The notes under the pieces: generated by a model
Seen by the model: only the letters and a program-made list of their open reading frames with translations
Told to the model about the DNA's origin: nothing
Databases searched by the model: none
Shown: piece by piece, positions 17,388 through 25,359 of the stretch
How positions within the stretch are numbered: position 1 is the stretch's first letter
How the letters are laid out: each line of letters starts with the position of its first letter
Made by a program: the position numbers and the translations under genes
NCBI GenBank assembly: GCA_002684495.1
Contig: NYVG01000002.1
Span: forward strand, 273,157 to 322,148
Origin: Gammaproteobacteria bacterium
Lineage (GTDB): Bacteria; Pseudomonadota; Gammaproteobacteria; Pseudomonadales; Azotimanducaceae
Reading direction: 5' to 3'
DNA length: 48,992 nucleotides

Positions 17388-17765
17388 ATGTTGCCAAGAG
17401 TTTTATCGGGATTGGTGGGGCTATTGATGCTTATGACTGGATTAGGTTGGATAACCGATCCCGCCAGCGCTGCGGCGAATCTTGGAATGCCACTATTGGA
17501 TGGCTTAGGCCGCAGCACCCAGATTGGCGACTTCACAGCCTTCTTTATCGCGGTCGCTGGTTTTAGCTTGTATGGTGCTTGGAGGGAGAGCGCGCACTGG
17601 GTACATAGTGCCGCCATCGTACTATTGCTGGCAGCTATTTTCCGCACCTTATCGTGGCTTGTGCATGGCGCCGCGTTTGCAACCCCGCAAATTATTGCAG
17701 AAGTAGTTCTCGCTGGGGTGCTGCTATTTGCCGCATCACGCTGGTCTGGTGCAACCAGCGAGTAG
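17388..17765 (+). CDS. Small membrane protein, DUF4345-like
   Basis: A 125-residue protein made almost wholly of four hydrophobic helices (LSGLVGLLMLMTGLGWI, FTAFFIAVAGFSLYGAW, AAIVLLLAAIFRTLSW, IIAEVVLAGVLLFAA). Size, four-helix layout and the spacing of small residues resemble DUF4345-type proteins, which have no known role. The start at 17388 is chosen for GGGAG seven bases upstream; the frame opens ten codons earlier without a ribosome site. It is transcribed away from the SDR gene and toward the ferredoxin gene. Confidence 0.65.
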   Translation: MLPRVLSGLVGLLMLMTGLGWITDPASAAANLGMPLLDGLGRSTQIGDFTAFFIAVAGFSLYGAWRESAHWVHSAAIVLLLAAIFRTLSWLVHGAAFATPQIIAEVVLAGVLLFAASRWSGATSE

Positions 17766-17780
17766 CTTGATTTTTACCAC

Positions 17781-17818
17781 GATCGCGCCTAGCGGAAATT
17801 CTGACGGTAGGCGCGATC
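17781..17818. terminator. Hairpin between convergent genes
   Basis: Eleven-base arms GATCGCGCCTA (17781-17791) and TAGGCGCGATC (17808-17818) pair perfectly around a 16-base loop, between the small membrane protein gene and the ferredoxin gene. The right arm covers the ferredoxin stop codon. There is no T-run directly after the stem on either strand, so termination is plausible but not of the classical intrinsic kind. Confidence 0.45.
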
Positions 17819-18137
17819 ACCCCTGTTGAGCGGGCACCTCGACCACTAATCCGTCCATCGCTTCTGTCAGCCGAATCTGGCAGGCCAAACGGCTGCGCTC
17901 GCTACGCCCTAGGGCATAATCGAGTAACTCGGCTTCATCACCGGTAGCCGGCCCTAGTCGATCTGTCCACGGTTCACGCAGCCAGGTGTGGCAGGTACAA
18001 CACGAACAACCACCTCCACACTGGGCAATAATTCCGTCCACTGCATTGTCCACTGCTACGTCCATCAGGGTATCACCGACTTCCGCATCGTAGGTGTATT
18101 CATCGCCATTCGGCTGCACAAAAGTTACTGTGATCAT
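17817..18137 (-). CDS. [2Fe-2S] ferredoxin, adrenodoxin type
   Basis: A 106-residue ferredoxin with cluster ligands in QCGGGCSCCTCHTW and a fourth cysteine in RLACQIRL, the C-x5-C-x2-C-xn-C order of bacterial adrenodoxin/putidaredoxin-like proteins. These shuttle single electrons to cytochromes P450 or Rieske-type oxygenases. No oxygenase or ferredoxin reductase is next to it. An additional cysteine (SCC) lies inside the loop. The start is 6 bp from a TATTAT sequence on the same strand and lacks a clear ribosome site, so a short leader is possible. Confidence 0.92.
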   Translation of the reverse strand: MITVTFVQPNGDEYTYDAEVGDTLMDVAVDNAVDGIIAQCGGGCSCCTCHTWLREPWTDRLGPATGDEAELLDYALGRSERSRLACQIRLTEAMDGLVVEVPAQQG

Positions 18138-18142
18138 GGCGC

Positions 18143-18148
18143 TATAAT
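18143..18148 (+). promoter_or_regulatory. Candidate -10 element between fdx and coaE
   Basis: A consensus TATAAT lies in the 104-bp region between the divergent ferredoxin and coaE starts. Because it is embedded in CTATAATAG, the minus strand reads TATTAT at the same place, so it could serve either gene. No convincing -35 hexamer was found at 17 bp on the plus strand. Confidence 0.35.
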
Positions 18149-18241
18149 AGCCCGAGGAGCTGCCTCAACCTAATGTGCAAGTCGCTTTCTGAAATTCACG
18201 ACGTTAAACTCGGCTGTCGTCGATCATATGGGGAGATTCGT

Positions 18242-18841
18242 TTGATTATTGGACTGACCGGCGGCATCGCTTCCGGTAAATCTACTGTTGCTCAGGCATT
18301 ACAAAGCCGTGGCGCCTTTGTAATCGACGCAGACAAACTCGGACATCAGGCCTATGCCAAAGGCTCAATCGCATTCCACGAGGTCGTAGCGCAGTTTGGC
18401 GAGGACATTGTCAGCGACGACGGTGAGATTGACCGCCGAGCATTGGGCGCAAAGGTGTTTGCTGATGGCGGCGGCTTGAAACAGCTGACCGACATCGTTT
18501 GGCCGGCCATTCACACTATGGCCGCTGAGCGGATACAACAAAGCTTAACAGCCAATCCACAGACCGTGGTCGTACTCGAAGCCGCTGTACTGATCGAGGC
18601 AGGCTGGCAACAATTGGTAGACGAGATCTGGGTCACCACCGTAGATCCTGCGGTGGCTATAGAGCGCGCCAGTGCGCGCGACGGGGTTGACGCCGCCAGT
18701 GTTCAAGCGCGTATTGATGCACAAATCAGCAACGCCGAACGTACCGCGGAAGCCACTGTTATAATTGATAATTCGGCAGATGAACCTCAGTTAATGCAAC
18801 AGCTAGAGAGCAATTGGCAAAATTTACAGGAGCGTTGTTAA
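18242..18841 (+). CDS. coaE: Dephospho-CoA kinase
   Basis: Catalyses the last step of coenzyme A synthesis, phosphorylating the ribose 3'-hydroxyl of dephospho-CoA. The P-loop GLTGGIASGKST is at the very N-terminus, followed by VIDADKLGHQAY and VLEAAVLIEAGW, as in CoaE. The start is a TTG at 18242 with GGGGAG six bases before it; this gives 199 residues, the normal family length, whereas the open frame reaches 23 codons further back. Its stop overlaps the next start by one base (TAATG). It lies away from pilD/yacG, its common partners in gammaproteobacteria. Confidence 0.93.
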   Translation: MIIGLTGGIASGKSTVAQALQSRGAFVIDADKLGHQAYAKGSIAFHEVVAQFGEDIVSDDGEIDRRALGAKVFADGGGLKQLTDIVWPAIHTMAAERIQQSLTANPQTVVVLEAAVLIEAGWQQLVDEIWVTTVDPAVAIERASARDGVDAASVQARIDAQISNAERTAEATVIIDNSADEPQLMQQLESNWQNLQERC

Positions 18842-19464
18842 TGATTATTGATCTACATGCCCATTCCATAAAATCTGACGACGGTCGAGCCAAAGTTCAA
18901 AACTATTGCCAATGGATCAAAGCCAAAGAAATCGCCATTGACGGCTTCGTACTGACAGAACACCGCCAGTTCGATGATGAGTCTGACTATTCGGAACTCG
19001 GCGAAAAATATGGCTTAACCATATTGAAGGGCGCCGAAGTTGAAACTGAGTACGGCCATGTACTGGTCTTTGGGGTAACCCCAGAACTGCAGCAAGCTTT
19101 CGACTTTACCAATATTTATCTGGCGTTGGCGGATGTGATTGCAGCCTGCGATGCCCACGGTGCAGTCGCCGTACCTTGCCACCCTGGACGTAAACGGGTA
19201 GGCATGGCCGCACATCTCGAGGAGTTTGGCGTGCCCGAAGGCGTGCGCATTGTAGAAGTGTTCAACGGCGGTAGCCGGGACGATGAAGACGGTGTATCTC
19301 AGCGTATGGCCGATGAGCTAGGCTATCATGGCATCGGTGGCAGCGACGCACATATTGTCAGCCATATCGGTCGCTGCGTGACCGAATTCGAACAACCGGT
19401 GCAGAACGAGGTGGAGTTAGTTACTGCACTCAAAAGCGGCGCTTTTAAAGCGATCAAGCTTTAG
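18841..19464 (+). CDS. PHP-domain metallohydrolase
   Basis: A 207-residue protein of the polymerase-and-histidinol-phosphatase fold with metal motifs DLHAHSIKSDDGR, LTEHRQF, KGAEVETEYGHVLVFG, VPCHPGR and GGSDAH. These domains hydrolyse phosphoesters with a trinuclear metal centre; the true substrate is not readable. AGGAG lies eight bases before the ATG at 18841, inside the end of coaE, so the two are coupled. It is shorter than the RNase AM-type PHP protein at 29462-30280 and only distantly similar. Confidence 0.87.
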   Translation: MIIDLHAHSIKSDDGRAKVQNYCQWIKAKEIAIDGFVLTEHRQFDDESDYSELGEKYGLTILKGAEVETEYGHVLVFGVTPELQQAFDFTNIYLALADVIAACDAHGAVAVPCHPGRKRVGMAAHLEEFGVPEGVRIVEVFNGGSRDDEDGVSQRMADELGYHGIGGSDAHIVSHIGRCVTEFEQPVQNEVELVTALKSGAFKAIKL

Positions 19465-19477
19465 ACCCTGCTGGGCG

Positions 19478-19503
19478 AAGCCCTACCTTCTACCGTAGGG
19501 CTT
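19478..19503. terminator. Bidirectional terminator-like hairpin
   Basis: Nine-base arms AAGCCCTAC (19478-19486) and GTAGGGCTT (19495-19503) form a perfect stem with an 8-base loop, between the convergent PHP gene and DUF35 gene. T-runs are short on both sides, so efficiency is uncertain. Confidence 0.6.
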
Positions 19504-19528
19504 GCCACAGCACCGCCATCAGCTTGTG

Positions 19529-19957
19529 CTATTCGACTGGCGTCACTAGCGGGATGGACAGTTCTTCGTGCTCTTCCCACTGCAGTTGTACTCGCTGCCC
19601 GATATGCACATCTGCACCCGGATCATCGACACCCACTATATTTGTTAGGAACCGCGGTCCTTCATCCAAATCCACATAGGCTACAGCATAGGGTGCCTTA
19701 CTACGGAAAAACGGGTGATAGCTTAGTCGCACAATACTATAACTATAGACCGTGCCCTGACCTGCCGAGGTCGTCCAGCGTAAAGCACCGTCTACGCATC
19801 CCGTGCAATGAGCTCGGGGATGCCAAACGATGGTTCCGCAGTTCGCACATTGTTGATAGCGGAATTCTTTATTTTTAGTCGCGCGCCAGAACTCTGCGGT
19901 ATCTAACTCAGTAAGCTTGGGCAGCGGGCGCGTCGGTATTTTCTTTTCTTCGCTCAT
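19529..19957 (-). CDS. DUF35 Zn-ribbon/OB-fold protein, thiolase partner
   Basis: A 142-residue protein with an N-terminal rubredoxin-like zinc ribbon (CANC at about 37-40 and CTGC) and a C-terminal OB fold (GTVYSYSIVRLSYHPFF, YAVAYVDLDEGPRFLTNIVG). Such DUF35 proteins bind the acyl-CoA and form stable complexes with thiolase-fold enzymes, for example ChsH2-type domains with Ltp2 in steroid side-chain cleavage and with archaeal HMG-CoA synthases. It starts 3 bp after the thiolase-like gene with GGGGAGG overlapping that gene's end. This pairing strongly implies a complex with its neighbour. Confidence 0.9.
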   Translation of the reverse strand: MSEEKKIPTRPLPKLTELDTAEFWRATKNKEFRYQQCANCGTIVWHPRAHCTGCVDGALRWTTSAGQGTVYSYSIVRLSYHPFFRSKAPYAVAYVDLDEGPRFLTNIVGVDDPGADVHIGQRVQLQWEEHEELSIPLVTPVE

Positions 19958-19960
19958 GGT

Positions 19961-21154
19961 TTAGTTCCTCCCCAAAATCACTGTTCCAGCCGAATGCCGT
20001 GCTCCGAGCATACCGCCGTTACCGTGGGCTATGGCGAGCTTGGCATCCGCTACCTGAGATGTTGATTCACCACGCAACTGGCGGGTCGCTTCAAGCAGCA
20101 AAAATATGCCGCGCATCCCTGGATGATTTGACGATAGGCCGCCGCCATCCGTATTTAGGGCCGGCCCGTCACTGGGGCGGTCGTAGCGCAGCCGTCCTCC
20201 CTCTACCCAGGCACCGCCCTCGCCCTTGGCACAGAAACCTAGGTCTTCGAGCAGCGTAAGCACAGTAATACTGAAAGAGTCATAGATCATAGCAATGTCT
20301 ATTTCAGCAGCCGTTACACCTGCCTCGGCAAAGGCGATGGGCGCTGACTGTGCACCTGCCGAAGTCGTAAGGTCGCCACCATTTTGTGGGTACTTAGTGG
20401 CTTCACCGGTACCCAGTATCCACACCGGGGCCTTTTTACAGTTAGCTGCGACATCAGCACTGGCGATCACTACAGCACCACCACCGTCGGAGACCATGCA
20501 GCATTCTAATAAATGCAGTGGGTCGGCAATCATGCGCGAACCCACAACGTCGGCAATTGTGGTTTCTTGTATGCCGACAAATTCGAGGTCTGTCATAGCC
20601 TGCACGGCCTCAGGATTGCGCATGGCGTGGTAGCGCGTGGCGGTGGATATTTCGGCCAGCTGTTCGCTAGTGGTGCCATATTCATGCATATGTCGGTGGG
20701 CCACCATCGCATAGTTAGCGATGAGTGTTTGGCCAGCAAAGCTCTCCATATTGTCGCCAGGGCTGACACCACCGCCGCGGCCACCTGCGCCTATCGCCAT
20801 AGCATTACTGTGCGCGGTTGAGCCATAGGTCAACAACGCAACTTTTGCTTTACCTGCGCGAATCGCCCGCAACGCATGAGCGGCATGAAACTCATAGGAA
20901 CTGCCTCCCACCCCGGTCGTATCTATGACCGTAGGTTGAATACCGAAGTATTCTGAAATCATCAAACCACTCATTGGTGCGCCTTCGCCGGCGTCGTAAA
21001 TCGCGTCCACATCGCTCCAACTAAGCCCAGCATCGGCAAGAGCTTTGGCCGCACTAGCTGCCTTAATCTGCAGCGCATTGACCTTTCCTTCCACATCTCG
21101 CGATGGATATTCGTGAATCCCTACAATCGCGGCATCTCTACTCTGACTTACCAT
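19961..21154 (-). CDS. Thiolase-fold protein lacking the nucleophilic Cys (Ltp2/SCP-x-like)
   Basis: A 397-residue thiolase-superfamily protein of the lipid-transfer/SCP-x branch. At the position of the acyl-accepting cysteine it has TTGVGGSSYEF instead of a Cys-containing loop, while later motifs SSNHPGMRG and HGNGGMLGARHSAG remain. In this branch, loss of the cysteine with a DUF35 partner is characteristic of Ltp2-type retro-aldolases, which release an aldehyde or ketone and acyl-CoA from beta-hydroxyacyl-CoA. I infer aldol-lyase rather than thiolytic activity. Neighbouring SDR, CoA-transferase and aldehyde dehydrogenase would fit such a route. Confidence 0.87.
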   Translation of the reverse strand: MVSQSRDAAIVGIHEYPSRDVEGKVNALQIKAASAAKALADAGLSWSDVDAIYDAGEGAPMSGLMISEYFGIQPTVIDTTGVGGSSYEFHAAHALRAIRAGKAKVALLTYGSTAHSNAMAIGAGGRGGGVSPGDNMESFAGQTLIANYAMVAHRHMHEYGTTSEQLAEISTATRYHAMRNPEAVQAMTDLEFVGIQETTIADVVGSRMIADPLHLLECCMVSDGGGAVVIASADVAANCKKAPVWILGTGEATKYPQNGGDLTTSAGAQSAPIAFAEAGVTAAEIDIAMIYDSFSITVLTLLEDLGFCAKGEGGAWVEGGRLRYDRPSDGPALNTDGGGLSSNHPGMRGIFLLLEATRQLRGESTSQVADAKLAIAHGNGGMLGARHSAGTVILGRN

Positions 21155-21163
21155 AGCTTCCCC

Positions 21164-22147
21164 TTATCCTTCTGTTTGCTCATCGTTCCGAGCCAGACCC
21201 ATATGCCCTTGCTGATTTAGTTTCTCGAGAAAAGAAACCTCATAAGCTTGTTCAGGTTCTTGGCGTACCATGGCATCTAGCACTTTCGCGTCATCACCCA
21301 CCAAAATACGCCATCGTTGCTCGCGCACGCCATCTAAAATAATGGTCGCGGCCGAGGCTGCTGTCGTTGGCGCCTTGTCGCGAAAATCCTCTTGCTGCTG
21401 TCGCACCATCTGCCGAATATGATCGTCAGGTACGTTGTCCACTGGCAAGCCCAGCGCCAGGTAACGTTCGCGCAGATCTGCAACTTCTTGCTCGTCTAAC
21501 TCCATCGCGCTGTGCTTACCCAAAACCGAGGATGTATTTAGCGCGATAGATGTACCGATATGGCCAGGCATCACCACAGAACAATGCACATGCGGGGCAT
21601 TCATACGTAGGTCAACAATCAGTGCTTCGGTAAACCCTTTCACCGCAAACTTAGCTGCTGAATAGGAGGTGTGCGGGGTCATGGGCCCTACAGTGGCCCA
21701 AAATCCGTTTACAGAACTTGTATTGATAATGTGCGCTTCCTCACTCGCCACCAACATCGGCATAAATGCTGTGCAACCATAAAACACGCCATACCAACAA
21801 ACCGCGAAAGTCCGCTCCCACTCCCGACGATCGATGTCTATAACACTGCCGCCACCTGCTATGCCCGCATTATTGAACAATAAATTTATATGCGAGGTCT
21901 TGTGCTGTTGCGCCACTTCATCACGGAACCGCAATACGTCCGGCTCACTGGATACGTCGCAAAGATGGCTGGTCAATCTTCCAGACCCCATTGCACTGGC
22001 CATTCGCTGAGTCTCCGCCATATTTTCTGCCGAGACATCACACATAGCCACATGCGCCCCAGCTGCAATCAGCTGGCATACGAGCTCCCTCCCCATACCG
22101 GTGCCGCCACCGGTTACTACTGCAATCTTGTTAGTAAAGTCCTGCAT
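21164..22147 (-). CDS. SDR-family oxidoreductase
   Basis: A 327-residue short-chain dehydrogenase, longer than the classical 250 because of a C-terminal extension of about 70 residues. It has TGGGTGMGRE for cofactor, NNAGIAGGG, catalytic serine in INTSSVNG and SYSAAKFAVKG (Tyr-x3-Lys). A strong GGGAGGAG precedes the ATG. It lies 21 bp after the aceE-type gene and 9 bp before the thiolase-fold gene, so it is likely to act on the same CoA-linked substrate, perhaps oxidising or reducing a beta-hydroxy group. Substrate is not determined. Confidence 0.88.
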   Translation of the reverse strand: MQDFTNKIAVVTGGGTGMGRELVCQLIAAGAHVAMCDVSAENMAETQRMASAMGSGRLTSHLCDVSSEPDVLRFRDEVAQQHKTSHINLLFNNAGIAGGGSVIDIDRREWERTFAVCWYGVFYGCTAFMPMLVASEEAHIINTSSVNGFWATVGPMTPHTSYSAAKFAVKGFTEALIVDLRMNAPHVHCSVVMPGHIGTSIALNTSSVLGKHSAMELDEQEVADLRERYLALGLPVDNVPDDHIRQMVRQQQEDFRDKAPTTAASAATIILDGVREQRWRILVGDDAKVLDAMVRQEPEQAYEVSFLEKLNQQGHMGLARNDEQTEG

Positions 22148-22168
22148 TCTCCTCCCGTAAACCTGTCT

Positions 22169-24880
22169 TTAGTTTCTATGACGCAATGTCTGCATCACCG
22201 CTTCAAAATTGCCCTCTGCAAGATACCCATTACGGTATAACGCACTGACCGATGCTTCAGCAACGGCCACAGCGTCAACAGAGAAATGTTCACGCAAACG
22301 TGGCCGCGATTCAGATAAGCCATATCCATCTGTACCAAGCACCTCAAATCCTGGGGGCATCCACGCAGCGATGCCTTGGGCGAGCGCCGCCATGTAGTCA
22401 GTAACCGCAATAAATACGCCGTTTTCACCCTGGAACATCTGCTCCAGTCGAGACACTTTTGCCTCTGCCTGCGGATTTTCACGATTGTACTGCTGACACG
22501 CCAGCGCATCACGCTGTAGCTCGATAAAACTGGTCATACTCCAGATACATACGCCGATTTCTAAACCTTCCAAAGTATCTTTAGCTAACAATGCCTGTTG
22601 CATGATGCTACCGCTTGCAAGAATGTGCACCCTGCACTCGGCTGCCTCGGGACCTCGGTAGCAACAATAGCCACCCGCAACTACGCCTTGCAGCACCGCC
22701 GCTTCATCGGTCTGACTCTGCGCGGCAATTTGCGTGAGGCTCAGCATCGGGTAGTTTTCGTTATAAAGGGTCAGGTAATAAAAGACATCCTGTTGCAATT
22801 CATACATCTGGTGCATGCCCTCACGGACTAATGCCGCAACTTCAAATCCGAAGGCGGGATCGTAACTACGCAGATTTGGCACGGTGCTTGCCAATATATG
22901 CGAGTGGCCATCCTGATGTTGCAAGCCTTCACCGTTCAATGTTGTACGACCGGCAGTGCCGCCGAGCAAGAAGCCCTTACACATCATGTCGCCGCAACTC
23001 CAGATCATGTCGCCGACCCGCTGGAAACCAAACATAGAATAAAAAATATAAAACGGGATCATGGGTAAGCCATGTACGGCATAGGCGCTGCCTGCCGCCA
23101 TAAATGAGGCCATAGCGCCGACTTCGCAGATGCCTTCTTGAAGGATCTGCCCATCTGCCGCTTCGCGATAAGGCAACAAACTGTCCGCATCTACGGGACG
23201 GTACTTCTGACCCTCAGGCGAATATATTCCGGCAACCTTAAACAAGCCGTCCATACCAAAGGTGCGAGCTTCGTCCGGCACAATTGGGACTACATAGCGG
23301 CCAAGCTCGGATTGCTTTAATAAGGTCGACAACAAACGCACCATAACCATGGTGGTGGACATCTCACGCCCCGCATAGTCTCCGAGAAATTCTGCGAATT
23401 CACCCAGCGGCGGAACCTGCAGCACTGGGCAATGAACTTGGCGGTTGGGAATATGCCCACCTAAGCGCGTTCTCTGGTCGCGTAAATACATCAATTCAAC
23501 AGAATCTTCCGCCGGTCGATAAAACTCTGCAGCTTTAGCAGCCGCCTCGCTCAGCGGAATATTCAGCTCTTGGGCAACCTTCACCCGCTCTTCGACCGAC
23601 ATGTTTTTGTATTGATGGGCTGTATTCTTGCCCTGTGCGCCCATGCCATCGCCTTTGACGGTCTTAATCAAGATGACACTAGGACGACCCTCATGGGCGT
23701 GCGCCTTGGCGAATGCCGCATGAAGTTTCTTTTGATCCTGACCACCACGTTTGATTGCACGCACTTCTTCGTCAGTCAAAGAATTCATCATCTGTTCCAG
23801 CGCCGGCTTGCCTTCAACCCAATGTTCGCGCTGCACATCGCCGGGTAACACCGAATACATCTGGTAATCGCCGTCTAAACATTCGTCCATACGCTGACGC
23901 AACACGCCGTCATGATCTCGCGCTAACAGACCATCCCAACCGCTACCCCAAATTACTTTAATGACATTCCAATCCGCCCCGCGGAAGACACGCTCGAGCT
24001 CCTGAATGATCTTGCCATTACCGCGTACCGGACCGTCAAGGCGCTGCAAGTTGCAGTTCACGACCAAAATCAGATTATCCAACTTTTCTCGCGCTGCCAG
24101 ACTTATGCTGCCCAGCACTTCTGGCTCGTCGGACTCACCATCACCAATAAAGCACCAGACCTTACCGCTGGCCGCCTTCTTGAGACCGCGATTTTCTAGA
24201 TATTTGGCGAACCGGGCTTGATAGATCGCAGAGGGTGTTGATAAGCCCATAGACGCATTCGGCACCTCCCAAAAATCCGGCATGCTGCGCGGATGCGGAT
24301 AGGAAGACAAACCGCCACCAGCGCCTAGTTCTTGACGATAATTCTTTAGTTGTTGCAATGACAGACGGCCTTCAAGAAAAGCCCGTGCATAAACCCCCGG
24401 TGCAGCATGTGGCTGGGGCAGCAACATATCCGCAGCACCGCGATCATTGTTCGGTCCAGCACCACGGAAGAAATGGTTAAAACCGACTTCCAGCATAGTC
24501 GCGCACGACGCATAGGTCGCGATATGCCCGCCGACACCAATACCTTTGTCTTGCGCCTGCAGGACCATGGCGATCGCATTCCAACGCAGCATTTTTTCAA
24601 TGCGCTCTTCAATCTCCACGTCCCCCGGGTAGATCGGCTGATCTTCCGGCGCAATGGTGTTGATGTAGGGTGTATTGAGCGTCGCTTCATCCAGCGCCAC
24701 ATTACGACTAAGCACATGATCCTGAACGTTGCGCAGAATTTCTCGCACCCCGGCTTCACCGAACTCGCTATAGATGGCATCAATGGCCTCTACCCACTCC
24801 CGCTTATCGTCAGCAAGCAGCGCTTGTAAGTCTTCTGACAACAACTGGCTTTCGTTCGATTCAGCCACAATAGAGGCCAC
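22169..24880 (-). CDS. Homodimeric 2-oxoacid dehydrogenase E1, AceE/MdeB type
   Basis: A 903-residue thiamine-diphosphate enzyme matching AceE throughout: GDGESDEPEVLGS...VVNCN for ThDP/Mg, TVKGDGMGAQGKNTAHQ with the active-site histidine loop, and YSMFGFQRVGD. AceE decarboxylates pyruvate and acetylates the lipoyl E2. Here no E2 (aceF) or E3 gene follows; the gene sits among acyl-CoA genes. Pseudomonas MdeB, an AceE homologue used for 2-oxobutyrate in methionine catabolism, is a precedent for such orphans, so I leave the substrate open. The start is GTG at 24880, overlapping the HIT stop (TAGTG). No good ribosome site precedes it, pointing to coupled translation. Confidence 0.9.
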   Translation of the reverse strand: MASIVAESNESQLLSEDLQALLADDKREWVEAIDAIYSEFGEAGVREILRNVQDHVLSRNVALDEATLNTPYINTIAPEDQPIYPGDVEIEERIEKMLRWNAIAMVLQAQDKGIGVGGHIATYASCATMLEVGFNHFFRGAGPNNDRGAADMLLPQPHAAPGVYARAFLEGRLSLQQLKNYRQELGAGGGLSSYPHPRSMPDFWEVPNASMGLSTPSAIYQARFAKYLENRGLKKAASGKVWCFIGDGESDEPEVLGSISLAAREKLDNLILVVNCNLQRLDGPVRGNGKIIQELERVFRGADWNVIKVIWGSGWDGLLARDHDGVLRQRMDECLDGDYQMYSVLPGDVQREHWVEGKPALEQMMNSLTDEEVRAIKRGGQDQKKLHAAFAKAHAHEGRPSVILIKTVKGDGMGAQGKNTAHQYKNMSVEERVKVAQELNIPLSEAAAKAAEFYRPAEDSVELMYLRDQRTRLGGHIPNRQVHCPVLQVPPLGEFAEFLGDYAGREMSTTMVMVRLLSTLLKQSELGRYVVPIVPDEARTFGMDGLFKVAGIYSPEGQKYRPVDADSLLPYREAADGQILQEGICEVGAMASFMAAGSAYAVHGLPMIPFYIFYSMFGFQRVGDMIWSCGDMMCKGFLLGGTAGRTTLNGEGLQHQDGHSHILASTVPNLRSYDPAFGFEVAALVREGMHQMYELQQDVFYYLTLYNENYPMLSLTQIAAQSQTDEAAVLQGVVAGGYCCYRGPEAAECRVHILASGSIMQQALLAKDTLEGLEIGVCIWSMTSFIELQRDALACQQYNRENPQAEAKVSRLEQMFQGENGVFIAVTDYMAALAQGIAAWMPPGFEVLGTDGYGLSESRPRLREHFSVDAVAVAEASVSALYRNGYLAEGNFEAVMQTLRHRN

Positions 24881-25296
24881 TAAAGCTGGTCGCGGATCAA
24901 TTGAGCCTGACGCTCCAGCAAATCAAAATCAGCCATCTGTCGCGCGTGCAGCATCATTTCTAAGCCTTCACGACGCGGCAGAATATGAAAATGCAGATGA
25001 AAAACCGTCTGACCAGCGGCTTCGCCGTTAAGTTGCGCCAGCATAATCCCAGGCGCATCGAATGCGGTCTTCACTGCCGCTGCAACCCGCTGCACCGTCG
25101 CCATGGTATGCCCTAAGATGACTGGGTTAGCGTTGTGAATATTCTCTGTAGGGTCTTTCGGAATGACTAGGGTATGGCCGTCGACTTGGGGCATGACATC
25201 CATAAACGCTAACGAGTAATCGTCTTCAAAGACTTTGAACGCAGGCGCTTCACCACGCAAAATTTTGGCAAAAATATTATCGTTGTCGTAAGCCAT
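24880..25296 (-). CDS. HIT-family nucleotide hydrolase/transferase
   Basis: A 138-residue protein with the histidine-triad motif HLHFHILP and the fold start NIFAKILRGEAPAFKVFED. HIT proteins of this Hint branch hydrolyse adenosine phosphoramidates or acyl-AMP adducts. Translation is coupled to the AceE-type gene by a TAGTG junction. A possible role in clearing acyl-adenylates formed by CoA ligases is consistent with the neighbourhood but is inference. Confidence 0.92.
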   Translation of the reverse strand: MAYDNDNIFAKILRGEAPAFKVFEDDYSLAFMDVMPQVDGHTLVIPKDPTENIHNANPVILGHTMATVQRVAAAVKTAFDAPGIMLAQLNGEAAGQTVFHLHFHILPRREGLEMMLHARQMADFDLLERQAQLIRDQL

Positions 25297-25359
25297 ATCC
25301 GCCCCGGTTATTGATCTACTGGTGGTCGATTCTGCGGCAAAACCTACCGTTCATTCAAA

